In this document: piece after piece, positions 38,277 to 46,399 of the stretch
How positions within the stretch are numbered: the first letter of the stretch is position 1
Layout of the letters: each line of letters opens with the position of its first letter
Assembly: GCF_947504215.1 (NCBI RefSeq)
Contig: NZ_CANNGO010000007.1
Coordinates: 147,550-211,549 of the forward strand
Direction: 5' to 3'
Length of the DNA stretch: 64,000 nt
DNA from: an uncultured Ruegeria sp.
GTDB taxonomy: Bacteria; Pseudomonadota; Alphaproteobacteria; Rhodobacterales; Rhodobacteraceae
Position numbers and translations under genes: made by a program
The notes under the pieces: model-generated
The model's database searches: none
Told to the model about the DNA's origin: nothing
What the model saw: the letters and a program-made list of their open reading frames with translations, nothing else

Positions 38277-39326
38277 ATGAGCGACGATCCGGATAAATCT
38301 AATAGAAACAATAAAATAAGCCTGGCAGAAGTGGCCAAGGCTGCAGGCGTCTCCAAGATGACTGCAAGTCGAGTCTTGCGAGACGAAGGAGGTTTTTCGG
38401 AAAAGACACGTGCCAAGGTCATGGTAGAAGTCGATCGCTTGGGATACCTGCCGAATCGCTTGGCGACGGTGTTTGCGGGTGGCAAGAAATCGACGTTTGT
38501 CGGCGTCAGCATCCCGGAATTGGGCAATGAAATCTTCGCTCAGGTGCTCGAGGGCATTGACCGCAAACTGGGGGCATTTGGCCATCAGACGGTTCTGGGC
38601 CTGACCGAGCACGAAATCGACCACGAGGAAAAGTGGATCGAAACCGTTCTGTCCTGGCAACCTGCCGGGTTGATCGTCACCGGACGCTCACACAGCCCCA
38701 AAGCCATTCAAATGCTGCGCGGTGCAGGCATTCCCTTGGTGGAAATCTGGGACTTCAATTCCAGCCCATTGGATATGTGCGTTGGCCTGAATCACTTTGA
38801 TAGCGGTTACAGCATGGGGCGCTACCTTGCTGGGATGGAGTACCGAAAGTTTGGATATGTTGGCACGTCGCATGACGTCGCCAATGCCGCGACAGCGCGG
38901 CTGAACGGGTTCTCCAAGGCAATTGAAGACGCAAATGGGCGGCTTGAAAAACAACTTTTGCTCAAGGATACCCCTGGCTTCTACACTGGTTTTTATGGGA
39001 CCGAGCAGCTTTTGGCGGCCCATCGCGACATCGAAGCCATTTTCTATCAGAACGACAACATGGCCATTGGCGGCCTGCAATACACCCAGAAGATTGGTCT
39101 TCGCGTGCCGGATGATATCGGTATCGCAGGATGGGGCGACTTGCCTATCTCGGCCATTCAGCCATACCGGTTGACATCTATCGCTGTGCCACATCTGAAA
39201 ATCGGTCAAATCGCCGCCGAGATGGTTTTAGCGCAGATAAACGGAGAGCCCGTGAAATCCGCCAAAGACGTCGGGTTTAGGCTCATTCCTGGCAGCACGG
39301 TCTTGAAGCCTACAGCTCGCGCGTAG
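38277..39326 (+). CDS. LacI-family regulator of the double CUT2 operon
   Basis: This 349-residue repressor has the HTH ISLAEVAKAAGVSKMTASRVLR, hinge RLATVFAGGKKS, and an effector domain with VGVSIPELGNEIFAQVLEGI and DIGIAGWGDLPISAIQPYRLTS. The HTH resembles the GntR/IdnR branch of LacI proteins. The ATG at 38277 is the only ATG before the HTH. It has no Shine-Dalgarno sequence because an operator copy occupies that position, so the mRNA may be leaderless. It is divergent from the transporter genes. Confidence 0.92.
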   Translation: MSDDPDKSNRNNKISLAEVAKAAGVSKMTASRVLRDEGGFSEKTRAKVMVEVDRLGYLPNRLATVFAGGKKSTFVGVSIPELGNEIFAQVLEGIDRKLGAFGHQTVLGLTEHEIDHEEKWIETVLSWQPAGLIVTGRSHSPKAIQMLRGAGIPLVEIWDFNSSPLDMCVGLNHFDSGYSMGRYLAGMEYRKFGYVGTSHDVANAATARLNGFSKAIEDANGRLEKQLLLKDTPGFYTGFYGTEQLLAAHRDIEAIFYQNDNMAIGGLQYTQKIGLRVPDDIGIAGWGDLPISAIQPYRLTSIAVPHLKIGQIAAEMVLAQINGEPVKSAKDVGFRLIPGSTVLKPTARA

Positions 39327-39493
39327 CAGTTTTCATAGCCGCTAGTCTAAGCCACTGATCCGACGCTAACTCGACATCACCCGAGCCATGAACAGCTGCA
39401 TCTCCAGATTTGGACCCACAAGCGCGGACGTCTCAGCGTTGCGCGGCGGCGTGATGTTGAATGGCTCTATACCGATCCGGGCTAACCGCGACA

Positions 39494-39577
39494 TACGCCT
39501 GAATCGAGAGCTTCTACAGCAACCTGCGCGACGAGTTGCTCAAAGAGGAGCTGTACGGCGGCCTGGACGGTGCATTG
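39494..39577 (+). pseudogene. IS3-type transposase relic
   Basis: One frame reads YA, stop, then IESFYSNLRDELLKEELYGGLDGA. This matches the conserved ESFN-x-x-LRDELL segment preceding the last catalytic Glu region of IS3-family OrfB. The sequence on either side does not continue the family, so only about 28 codons survive. Confidence 0.6.
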
Positions 39578-39894
39578 GTCACTACGATATTGCCTCCGGT
39601 CGGGCCGAATTTTGGGCGGCTGGATTATTGCAGAAGGTAGTCCTGCAGCCGTAGAAAGCGCTCAGTTTCTTGTGTCACTTGGCTTTGCCCAGTTGGACAT
39701 ATCAAAGATCTACTGTTTTACAGTTTCCAACAATAAACGCGTCGTTCAATTTCGTGACGGGTAACGATACACGATGCAGGTAATGTCGCCACGCGTTGGA
39801 ATACACTGCAGAAGCGCAACGGCGTTTCACCCGGCATATGCCGGAAATTCAAAACACTCATCGAGCAACCGATGTGGATTGATCGCAGAGAACA

Positions 39895-39918
39895 GGGCCG
39901 CAGTTCAACCCGCGGCCC
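39895..39918 (-). terminator. Hairpin downstream of gmaS
   Basis: GGGCCGC/GCGGCCC form a 7-bp GC-only stem around a 10-nt loop, 23 nt after the gmaS stop. The T tract is weak, so termination efficiency is uncertain. Confidence 0.5.
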
Positions 39919-39940
39919 CAATTCCGCCACCTGCATTTGA

Positions 39941-41269
39941 TCAGATATCCAGCGTGTGTTCTTTTTCCCAACGTGAAAAATGTGACACGAACGAGTTCCA
40001 CTCCTGATGTTTCATCTTCAGGAATGCGCTCGAGAATTCCTGACCCATCATCGCCTTCAGCTCGGTGTCCTTGTCATAGTCACGCAGGGCGTCGAGCATA
40101 TTAAGCGGCAGCTTCGGCGCGTCGGTCACGGTGTGGCCCTCAGCATACATGTCGATATCATACCGCCGCCCCGGGTCTGCCTTGCTGCGAATGCCGGACA
40201 AGCCAGCGGCAATGATGACCGCCTGCAGCAAATAGGGGTTGGTTGCCCCATCAGGCAGGCGCAACTCGAAACGGCCAGGCCCTGGCACCCGGACCATGTG
40301 GGTACGGTTGTTGCCTGTCCAGGTCACTGTGTTAGGCGCCCAGGTGGCGCCCGACATGGTACGCGGCGCATTGATACGCTTGTAGGAGTTCACGGTCGGG
40401 TTGGTGATGGCCGCCAATGCACTGGCATGCTTCATGATCCCACCCAAAAAGTGCTTGCCCTGTTCGCCCAGACCAACTTCACCAGTTGGGCCATCGCCTT
40501 GACCCGCAAAGACATTGGTTTTTGCGGCATCACCCGGCGCATCCCAGACCGAGATATGGGCATGACAGCCATTGCCGGTCAGACCTTCGACCGGTTTTGG
40601 CATAAACGTGGCGCGCAAACCGTGCTTTTCAGCCACGGATTTGGTCATGAACTTGAAGAACGAGTGCTTGTCAGCGGTACGCAAGACATCGTCAAACTCC
40701 CAGTTCATCTCGAACTGGCCATTGGCGTCTTCGTGGTCGTTTTGATACGGGCCCCAACCCAGTTCTAGCATGTAATCGCAGATCTCGCGCACCACATCAT
40801 AACGGCGCATCACCGCCTGTTGGTCATAGCAGGGTTTCTCGGCGGTATCGAACGGGTCGCTGATCTGCTCTCCATCCGGGGTCAGCAAAAAGAATTCTGC
40901 CTCGATCCCGGTTTTGACATGCAGGCCTTCGCTTGCCGCTTCGTCGATCAGTCGGCGCAACACGTTACGCGGCGCCTGAGCGACGTCCTTGTCTTCCATG
41001 ACGCAGTTGCCCGCAACCCAGGCCACCTCGGGTTTCCAAGGCAGTTGTATCACAGAAGATGGATCCGGCACCGCCAGCATGTCGGGATGGGCCGGAGTCA
41101 TATCCAGCCAGGTGGCGAACCCGGCAAACCCAGCGCCGTCTTCCTGCATGTCAGCGATCGCCTGCGCAGGAACCAGTTTAGCCCTCTGCCCACCGAACAG
41201 GTCGGTGAACGAAATCATGAAGTATTTGACGCCTTTTTCTTTTGCGAAAGCTGCGAGATCTGTCGTCAC
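39941..41269 (-). CDS. gmaS: Gamma-glutamylmethylamide synthetase (glutamine synthetase family)
   Basis: GmaS ligates monomethylamine to glutamate using ATP, the first step of the N-methylglutamate pathway. The 442-residue protein has the glutamine synthetase fold: FTDLFGGQRAKLVP, the metal site TGIEAEFFLL, QNDHEDANGQFEMNW, GNGCHAHISVWD (usually HxH in GS) and NPTVNSYKR. It lacks the Tyr adenylylation loop of GlnA. The start is GTG. Directly upstream lie mgsABC, which identifies it as GmaS rather than a nitrogen-assimilating GS-III. Confidence 0.92.
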   Translation of the reverse strand: MTTDLAAFAKEKGVKYFMISFTDLFGGQRAKLVPAQAIADMQEDGAGFAGFATWLDMTPAHPDMLAVPDPSSVIQLPWKPEVAWVAGNCVMEDKDVAQAPRNVLRRLIDEAASEGLHVKTGIEAEFFLLTPDGEQISDPFDTAEKPCYDQQAVMRRYDVVREICDYMLELGWGPYQNDHEDANGQFEMNWEFDDVLRTADKHSFFKFMTKSVAEKHGLRATFMPKPVEGLTGNGCHAHISVWDAPGDAAKTNVFAGQGDGPTGEVGLGEQGKHFLGGIMKHASALAAITNPTVNSYKRINAPRTMSGATWAPNTVTWTGNNRTHMVRVPGPGRFELRLPDGATNPYLLQAVIIAAGLSGIRSKADPGRRYDIDMYAEGHTVTDAPKLPLNMLDALRDYDKDTELKAMMGQEFSSAFLKMKHQEWNSFVSHFSRWEKEHTLDI

Positions 41270-41313
41270 GATTGCTTTCCTTTCCCTGTTGTTTTTCGAT
41301 TTTCAAAGCAAAA

Positions 41314-41337
41314 CGCGGCCCCCATGAGGGAGCCGCG
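41314..41337 (-). terminator. Hairpin between mgsC and gmaS (partial terminator)
   Basis: On the minus strand CGCGGC-T-CCC pairs with GGG-GCCGCG around a short ATG-containing loop, followed by TTTTG. It is 45 nt upstream of the gmaS start, in the 78-nt gap after mgsC. It may lower read-through into gmaS or protect the mgs message. Confidence 0.55.
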
Positions 41338-41347
41338 CAGCATCAAT

Positions 41348-42685
41348 TCAGAACCCTTCCTTGCCGGGGTACCAACTGGTTCCCGCAAGTGGCACGCGCG
41401 CCATCGCGGCCGCCTCCATTGTCAACGCGCACAGGTCTTCCGGTTCGAGGTTGTGCAAGTGATTATGTCCGCAGGCACGCGCGATGGTTTGTGCCTCCAG
41501 TGTCATCACCTTCAGGTAGTTGCGCAGCCTCCGCCCGGCCTCAACCGGGTCCAGACGCGCTGCCAGATCTGGATCCTGTGTGGTGATGCCAGCCGGATCC
41601 TGACCTTCGTGCCAGTCGTCATAAGCGCCGGTGGTTGTGCCCAGTTTTTGATATTCTGTTTCCCACTTCGGGTCGTTGTCGCCAAGGGCCACCAATGCGG
41701 CGGTCCCGATGGCCACTGCATCTGCACCCAAGGCTAACGCTTTGGCTACATCGGCTCCGGTACGAATACCGCCCGAAATCACCAACTGCACTTCACGATG
41801 CACCCCCAGATCCTGTAAGGCCTGAACGGCGGGGCGGATGCAAGAGAGCGTAGGCAATCCGACATGTTCGATGAAAACATCCTGTGTAGCAGCGGTACCG
41901 CCCTGCATCCCGTCCATCACCACCACATCAGCCCCTGCCTTCACCGCCAAAGCGGTGTCGTAATACGGCCGCGTGGCGCCAACCTTGACGTAGATTGGCA
42001 CCTGCCAATCGGTGATTTCCCGCAGTTCGAGGATCTTAATCTCCAGATCGTCCGGACCAGTCCAATCCGGGTGGCGACAGGCCGAGCGCTGGTCAATGCC
42101 CTTGGGCAGGGTCCGCATGTCGGCGACACGGTCAGAGATTTTCTGACCCAGCAGCATGCCGCCGCCACCTGGCTTGGCACCTTGACCGACGACAATTTCG
42201 ATCGCATCCGCCTTGCGCAGGTCATTTGGGTTCATGCCATACCGCGAGGGGAGATACTGATAGACCAGTTTGTTGGAATGGCCGCGCTCTTCTGGAGTCA
42301 TGCCGCCGTCGCCGGTTGTGGTTGAGGTACCAGCGGCCGAGGCGCCCCGACCAAGCGCTTCTTTAGCGGGGCCAGACAAGGCACCAAAGCTCATACCGGC
42401 AATCGTGACAGGAATATCCAGCACGATCGGTTTTTTGGCAAAACGCGTGCCCAAAGTGACGGATGTATCGCAGCGCTCTCGATACCCCTCTAACGGGTAG
42501 CGGGAGACTGACGCGCCCAGAAATAGCAGGTCGTCAAAATGCGGCACCTTCCGTTTCGCCCCACCACCGCGGATATCATAAATGCCCGTAGCCGCAGCAC
42601 GACGGATTTCTGCATTGATCGGGTTGGAAAATGTCGCCGACTGGATCGGCAGGGTGCGGGGGATTTGATCGTCCATATCTTTCAT
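41348..42685 (-). CDS. mgsC: N-methylglutamate synthase subunit C (FMN glutamate-synthase domain)
   Basis: This 445-residue protein corresponds to the FMN-binding synthase domain of glutamate synthase large subunit. Key parts are PVTIAGMSFGALSGPAKEALGRGA, GDGGMTPEER, VGQGAKPGGGGML, VIVDGMQGGT-like VVVMDGMQGGTAATQD and SGGIRTGADVAKALALGAD. With MgsA and MgsB it forms N-methylglutamate from methylamine-derived nitrogen. It is 11 nt after mgsB. The same three-domain split is called GlxBCD in other rhizobial clusters, but the adjacent gmaS and dmm genes favour Mgs. Confidence 0.9.
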   Translation of the reverse strand: MKDMDDQIPRTLPIQSATFSNPINAEIRRAAATGIYDIRGGGAKRKVPHFDDLLFLGASVSRYPLEGYRERCDTSVTLGTRFAKKPIVLDIPVTIAGMSFGALSGPAKEALGRGASAAGTSTTTGDGGMTPEERGHSNKLVYQYLPSRYGMNPNDLRKADAIEIVVGQGAKPGGGGMLLGQKISDRVADMRTLPKGIDQRSACRHPDWTGPDDLEIKILELREITDWQVPIYVKVGATRPYYDTALAVKAGADVVVMDGMQGGTAATQDVFIEHVGLPTLSCIRPAVQALQDLGVHREVQLVISGGIRTGADVAKALALGADAVAIGTAALVALGDNDPKWETEYQKLGTTTGAYDDWHEGQDPAGITTQDPDLAARLDPVEAGRRLRNYLKVMTLEAQTIARACGHNHLHNLEPEDLCALTMEAAAMARVPLAGTSWYPGKEGF

Positions 42686-42696
42686 ACCCTTCTTCC

Positions 42697-43380
42697 TCAG
42701 TAGGCGGCTGATTTGTCGACATCAAAATTATAAAGCTGACGAGCTGAGCCATAGCGCTTGAACTCTTCAGGTTTGGCATCAGAGCCTGCGCGATCCAACA
42801 GGTCCTTCAAAATCTCATAATGCTCGGGCCGCAATTCCTTTTCGATGCAATCCGCGCCCAGACTTTTGACCGAACCCCTGACAAATAGGCGGGCTTCGTA
42901 CAGTGAATCTCCCAAAGCGTCACCCGCATCGCCGCACACAACCAGATTTCCGGCCTGCGCCATGAAGGCAGACATGTGCCCGATATCGCCGTGAACGACG
43001 ATGTCGATGCCCTTCATCGAAATACCGCAGCGCGAGCTTGCATTCCCCTTAATCACCAGCAACCCACCGTGGCCCGTAGCCCCGGCATATTGGCTGGCAT
43101 CGCCATCAATGATCACCTGACCGGACATCATGTTTTCGGCGACGCCGGGCCCTACTGATCCTTCGACCTTTATGGTCGCCTGCTGGTTCATGCCTGCACA
43201 ATAGTAGCCAGTGGACCCTTTGACAGTCACCTCAATCGGCGCGTCCAGCCCGACTGCGATGGCGTGGCTTCCCTTGGGGTTTATCACTTGCCAATTTGTC
43301 TGGTTTGTCTCGCCGCTCTGCTTTTGCAGAGTCGAATTCAGGCCCCGCAGCCCTTCTGATTCAAGGTCATAGGTCTGCAT
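42697..43380 (-). CDS. mgsB: N-methylglutamate synthase subunit B (GXGXG domain)
   Basis: This 227-residue protein is the stand-alone equivalent of the C-terminal GXGXG beta-helix domain of glutamate synthase. Repeats such as VKGSTGYYCAGMNQQATIKVEGSVGPGVAENM, GDASQYAGATGHGGLLVIKGNASSRCG and GNLVVCGDAGDALGD are visible. It probably shapes the ammonia tunnel between subunits A and C. The ATG at 43380 starts 1 nt after the mgsA stop; the longer frame overlaps mgsA. Confidence 0.9.
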   Translation of the reverse strand: MQTYDLESEGLRGLNSTLQKQSGETNQTNWQVINPKGSHAIAVGLDAPIEVTVKGSTGYYCAGMNQQATIKVEGSVGPGVAENMMSGQVIIDGDASQYAGATGHGGLLVIKGNASSRCGISMKGIDIVVHGDIGHMSAFMAQAGNLVVCGDAGDALGDSLYEARLFVRGSVKSLGADCIEKELRPEHYEILKDLLDRAGSDAKPEEFKRYGSARQLYNFDVDKSAAY

Positions 43381-43381
43381 T

Positions 43382-44311
43382 TCAGGCCGCCTTCTCTTGG
43401 GATGTAGGGCTGTCATTATGGGACCAGAAATAGACCGTCGCCGGTTCGGGTTCCCAAACACGTGCATCTTCGATACCGGGCAAATTCACCAACGCGCGAT
43501 ACTCGCTGCCAAAGGCTACGTATTGATCTGTCTCAGCCATAACTGCCGGCTTGCAGGCAATCGGATCGCGAACAACGCCAAAGCCATCTTTGGTGCCCAC
43601 AACAAAGGTGAAAAAACCGTCCAGATCATCCAGGCTCGATTGCAGTGCTTCACCCAAAGTGGCGCCGTTCATCATTTTCCATGTCAGATAGGCAGCACCG
43701 ACCTCGGTGTCGTTCTCGGTCTGGATGGTCACACCCTCTCGGCGCAACTTGCGACGCAAAGAGTTATGGTTGGACAGCGACCCGTTATGAACCAGACACT
43801 GGTCTGATCCTGTGTTGAACGGATGCGCACCCATTGTTGTCACGGCGGACTCTGTCGCCATGCGAGTGTGCCCGATCCCATGAGTTCCGGTCATGCCGCT
43901 CAGGTTGAAGCGGTCTGCAACATCTTTGGGCAGGCCTACCTCTTTGTAGATCTCGAGATTCTCGCCCCGGCTCATAATGCGCACAGAAGGCCGAATTTCG
44001 GCCAGGATGGAGCGTGCGGCTTCAAATTGCCCGGCGGGGATGTCCAACACCGTATGCGTGTCGTTATCCGTCTGCGTCACTGCCACGCCCAGGCCTTTGC
44101 CCAGCTCTTCGGCTAACCCGACAAAGTCACTATCGGCGTTGGGGGATTGGACCGTGATCTTGGTTTTTCCAATGGAATCTTCACCATAGATGGCAATTCC
44201 GGCGCTGTCTGGTCCCCGATCTGTCATCGTGATCAGCATGTCTGTAAGCATATTGCCCAGTTGGGGCGCAAGAGACTGGTCTTTGAGGAATAATCCAACA
44301 ATTCCGCACAT
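43382..44311 (-). CDS. mgsA: N-methylglutamate synthase subunit A (class II glutamine amidotransferase)
   Basis: This 309-residue Ntn-type glutaminase domain has nucleophile Cys2 (MCGIVGLFLKD). TDRGPDSAGIAIYG, GTHGIGHTRMATESAVTTMGAHPF and LVHNGSLSNHNSLRRKLRREG are the conserved substrate-binding segments. In MgsABC it would hydrolyse gamma-glutamylmethylamide and channel methylamine. It is the first gene of mgsABC; the upstream 145 bp separate it from the small membrane protein gene. Confidence 0.9.
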   Translation of the reverse strand: MCGIVGLFLKDQSLAPQLGNMLTDMLITMTDRGPDSAGIAIYGEDSIGKTKITVQSPNADSDFVGLAEELGKGLGVAVTQTDNDTHTVLDIPAGQFEAARSILAEIRPSVRIMSRGENLEIYKEVGLPKDVADRFNLSGMTGTHGIGHTRMATESAVTTMGAHPFNTGSDQCLVHNGSLSNHNSLRRKLRREGVTIQTENDTEVGAAYLTWKMMNGATLGEALQSSLDDLDGFFTFVVGTKDGFGVVRDPIACKPAVMAETDQYVAFGSEYRALVNLPGIEDARVWEPEPATVYFWSHNDSPTSQEKAA

Positions 44312-44457
44312 GGCTGGCAGATCTCCTTGTGTGTTTCGTTATGATTCGACGCTACCAACAAAATCGGGGGACATCAATAATCATAGGAAAATAATTTTCC
44401 TGAGAGGCAATGGGCGGAATGTCGATTTTCCGCCCATTGCTGGTTTTCAAATCGAGG

Positions 44458-44673
44458 TCAGTATCGCTCTAACTGCGCCTTCACCTTCTCTTCGTCGCCA
44501 GTGTGGCGCGCCTTTTCGAGGTGCTCGGCTTCCCGGACAAACTGGATGCGATGCCAGCCGATCCAAAAGATCACACCGATGATGACCATCAGAACCTCGT
44601 AACCCTGAAAGGGATAGATTGGTCCAACTTCGGCCAGGTCAACGGCCCAGTCTGAATATCCATTCGTAGACAT
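44458..44673 (-). CDS. Small single-helix membrane protein downstream of amt
   Basis: This 71-residue protein has one hydrophobic helix (YEVLMVIIGVIFWIGW, about residues 27-42) followed by a charged, helical C-terminus (REAEHLEKARHTGDEEKVKAQLE). The ATG at 44673 has GAGGGAGA upstream. It starts 12 nt after the ammonium transporter stop, so it is co-transcribed. I know no function. It may be an Amt partner, or may belong to the methylamine system. Confidence 0.75.
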   Translation of the reverse strand: MSTNGYSDWAVDLAEVGPIYPFQGYEVLMVIIGVIFWIGWHRIQFVREAEHLEKARHTGDEEKVKAQLERY

Positions 44674-44684
44674 AGTGTTCTCCC

Positions 44685-46058
44685 TCACTTCGCCGCCACG
44701 CCACGGGCTGCAAGTTCTTGTTTGTCAGCCTCGATAATTGCTGCTTTGGCGTCCTCGTAGGCATGATGTTCAGCATAATCGAGGCCCTGCAGTTCGACTT
44801 CTTCAGGGATGCGCAGAACGCCCGCTGCGGCCTGCATCTTTGCCACGATCCAACCAGGCAGGAAGCCCAGAACGAAGAACATGATGATTGCGCCCGTGAT
44901 CTGGCCGATCGGATTGATTGCTGCATAGCCTTCATACGGCGAAGACGGCACGCCCCACAGGACAAAGCCAGAAATCACCAATCCGACTACCCCTGCATAA
45001 CCATGCACCGCAACAGCTCCAACCGCGTCGTCCAGTTTGAACCGGCGTTCGACCCAATAGTGCAGTTTGTACACAATCACGACACCAATTGCAGCAATGA
45101 TCATCGCCTGAATCGGGTGGTACAGATCATTTCCTGCCGAAGCGGTGATAATGCCAGCAAGTCCACCAGAGAAGGTCCAGAACGCATCACCTTTCGAGAT
45201 CACATAAGCCGCCATCAACCCGCCAGACAGCGACATCAGGAAGTTGAAAGTGATCGCCGACAGCGTCGTGGGTGCCAGATAGATGTTGGTCGCAGTCCAG
45301 GTCGCTCCGGTAATTTGACCGTCGATTACTTCGGGCGAAATTACAGGGACGTTACATGCGGCGTAAAAGCCCCAGAACCCGGTGTAAATCAGAAAAATTC
45401 CGATGGTCAACAGCCATGGATTGTGGGGGGGGATATCACGGGGCGTGCCATCCTTGGCGAATTTGCCCAAGCGTGGACCAAGCACCATTATGACGCCCAA
45501 CGCGTACCCACCTGCAATCGCGTGAATAACTCCCGATGCATAAGCATCGTGATATCCCAGTACGCGCACCATCCAGCCGCCATAATGCCAACCCCAAGCC
45601 GCATCGATGATCCAAAAAACCGATCCAATCAGAACTGCGTGCACCCAAAGGGCCGAAGATCTGATCCGCTCGATCACAGATCCCGAAACAATCGAGGCAG
45701 CGGTCCATGAGAACAGCAGGAATGCGGCCCAGAAAACACCCGTGATTCTATCACCCAGATTTGTGGCCATCGTATCGGCCCAAGGCAAATTCGCAGCCCC
45801 TGCTTCAGTGTCCAGACCACCCCAGAACGGAAAGTTCGGAAAGGCCCAGTAGATCCACCATCCGAACAAGAAGAACGTGACCGTCACCAACGGAATGATC
45901 ATGATGTTTTTCATCAATGTGTGCATATGGTTACGAGCACGGCTGGCGCCGACTTCGTACATGCAAAAGCCCACATGGATGAGGAACATGAAAACGACCG
46001 TTACCCAGTAATAGAACTCGGTAAACACGGTCGTGAGCGCGTTTAGATTACCATCCAC
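44685..46058 (-). CDS. amt: Ammonium/methylammonium transporter
   Basis: This 457-residue Amt/MEP channel has about 11 membrane helices. TVVFMFLIHVGFCMYEVGASRARNH, WIYWAFPNF, SVFWIIDAAWGWHYGGWM (twin-His region with HYG) and the second pore histidine segment DAVGAVAVHGYAGVVG are present. It would import ammonium or methylammonium, or recapture ammonium leaking from methylamine catabolism. The start is GTG with GGGAGAC upstream. It lies between mgsABC and the divergent dmm operon. Confidence 0.93.
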   Translation of the reverse strand: MDGNLNALTTVFTEFYYWVTVVFMFLIHVGFCMYEVGASRARNHMHTLMKNIMIIPLVTVTFFLFGWWIYWAFPNFPFWGGLDTEAGAANLPWADTMATNLGDRITGVFWAAFLLFSWTAASIVSGSVIERIRSSALWVHAVLIGSVFWIIDAAWGWHYGGWMVRVLGYHDAYASGVIHAIAGGYALGVIMVLGPRLGKFAKDGTPRDIPPHNPWLLTIGIFLIYTGFWGFYAACNVPVISPEVIDGQITGATWTATNIYLAPTTLSAITFNFLMSLSGGLMAAYVISKGDAFWTFSGGLAGIITASAGNDLYHPIQAMIIAAIGVVIVYKLHYWVERRFKLDDAVGAVAVHGYAGVVGLVISGFVLWGVPSSPYEGYAAINPIGQITGAIIMFFVLGFLPGWIVAKMQAAAGVLRIPEEVELQGLDYAEHHAYEDAKAAIIEADKQELAARGVAAK

Positions 46059-46399
46059 TTCTCAGTCTCCCTATTGTTGCAGCAGAAGGCATCTCTGCGG
46101 ACACTTTCCTGCTGGGAAATATTATCCACTCAGGGGACAATTTCATTGATCACCTGTCAATAGATATGTGGGGCAAACATCTTTTAGAGTGGTGTCGCAT
46201 CGGTGTTCCAGAGGGTTGAATTTAGCCGTAACCCCTTGCTAAGTAACAGATTTCAAGTTCGCGACACTTCCTTATCAGGGTACAAAATTTGAAGGCAAAT
46301 ATTCCCATCAGGAAAAAAATCTGCACTGAGGTGTTGATTTTCGATCTGACATCGGCCTCAATATGGCCAACAAAAAGCAACCAACGGGAGACCTGAACC
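46059..46399. promoter_or_regulatory. Divergent promoter region between amt and dmmD
   Basis: These 341 bp separate the two halves of the methylated-amine cluster and must hold both promoters. The sequence is more AT-rich than its neighbours, especially 46140-46370. I could not identify a convincing sigma-54 element or operator palindrome by eye. GGGAGA precedes the dmmD ATG. Confidence 0.6.

Larger units (their letters stand above)
39327..39940. other. Intergenic region with decayed sequence
   Basis: These 614 bp between the LacI gene and gmaS hold no convincing intact gene. A short transposase relic lies at 39494-39577 and a hairpin that could end gmaS at 39895-39918. GTGACGGGTAACGAT at 39754 contains the inverse of the neighbouring operator core (GTTACCCGT), possibly by chance. 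The rest looks like unselected remnant DNA. Confidence 0.6.

Noticed and set aside
39754..39768. A third operator for the second LacI regulator
   Set aside because: It contains the GTTACCCGT core in inverse orientation but lacks the rest of the palindrome and is far from any promoter of that regulon.
40007..41737. Long plus-strand ORFs opposite gmaS and mgsC
   Set aside because: Both are antisense to conserved enzymes and show no domain, signal peptide or ribosome site.
46059..46399. Sigma-54 promoter for the methylamine genes
   Set aside because: Expected for nitrogen control, but no clear GG-N10-GC element with the conserved flanks could be found by eye.
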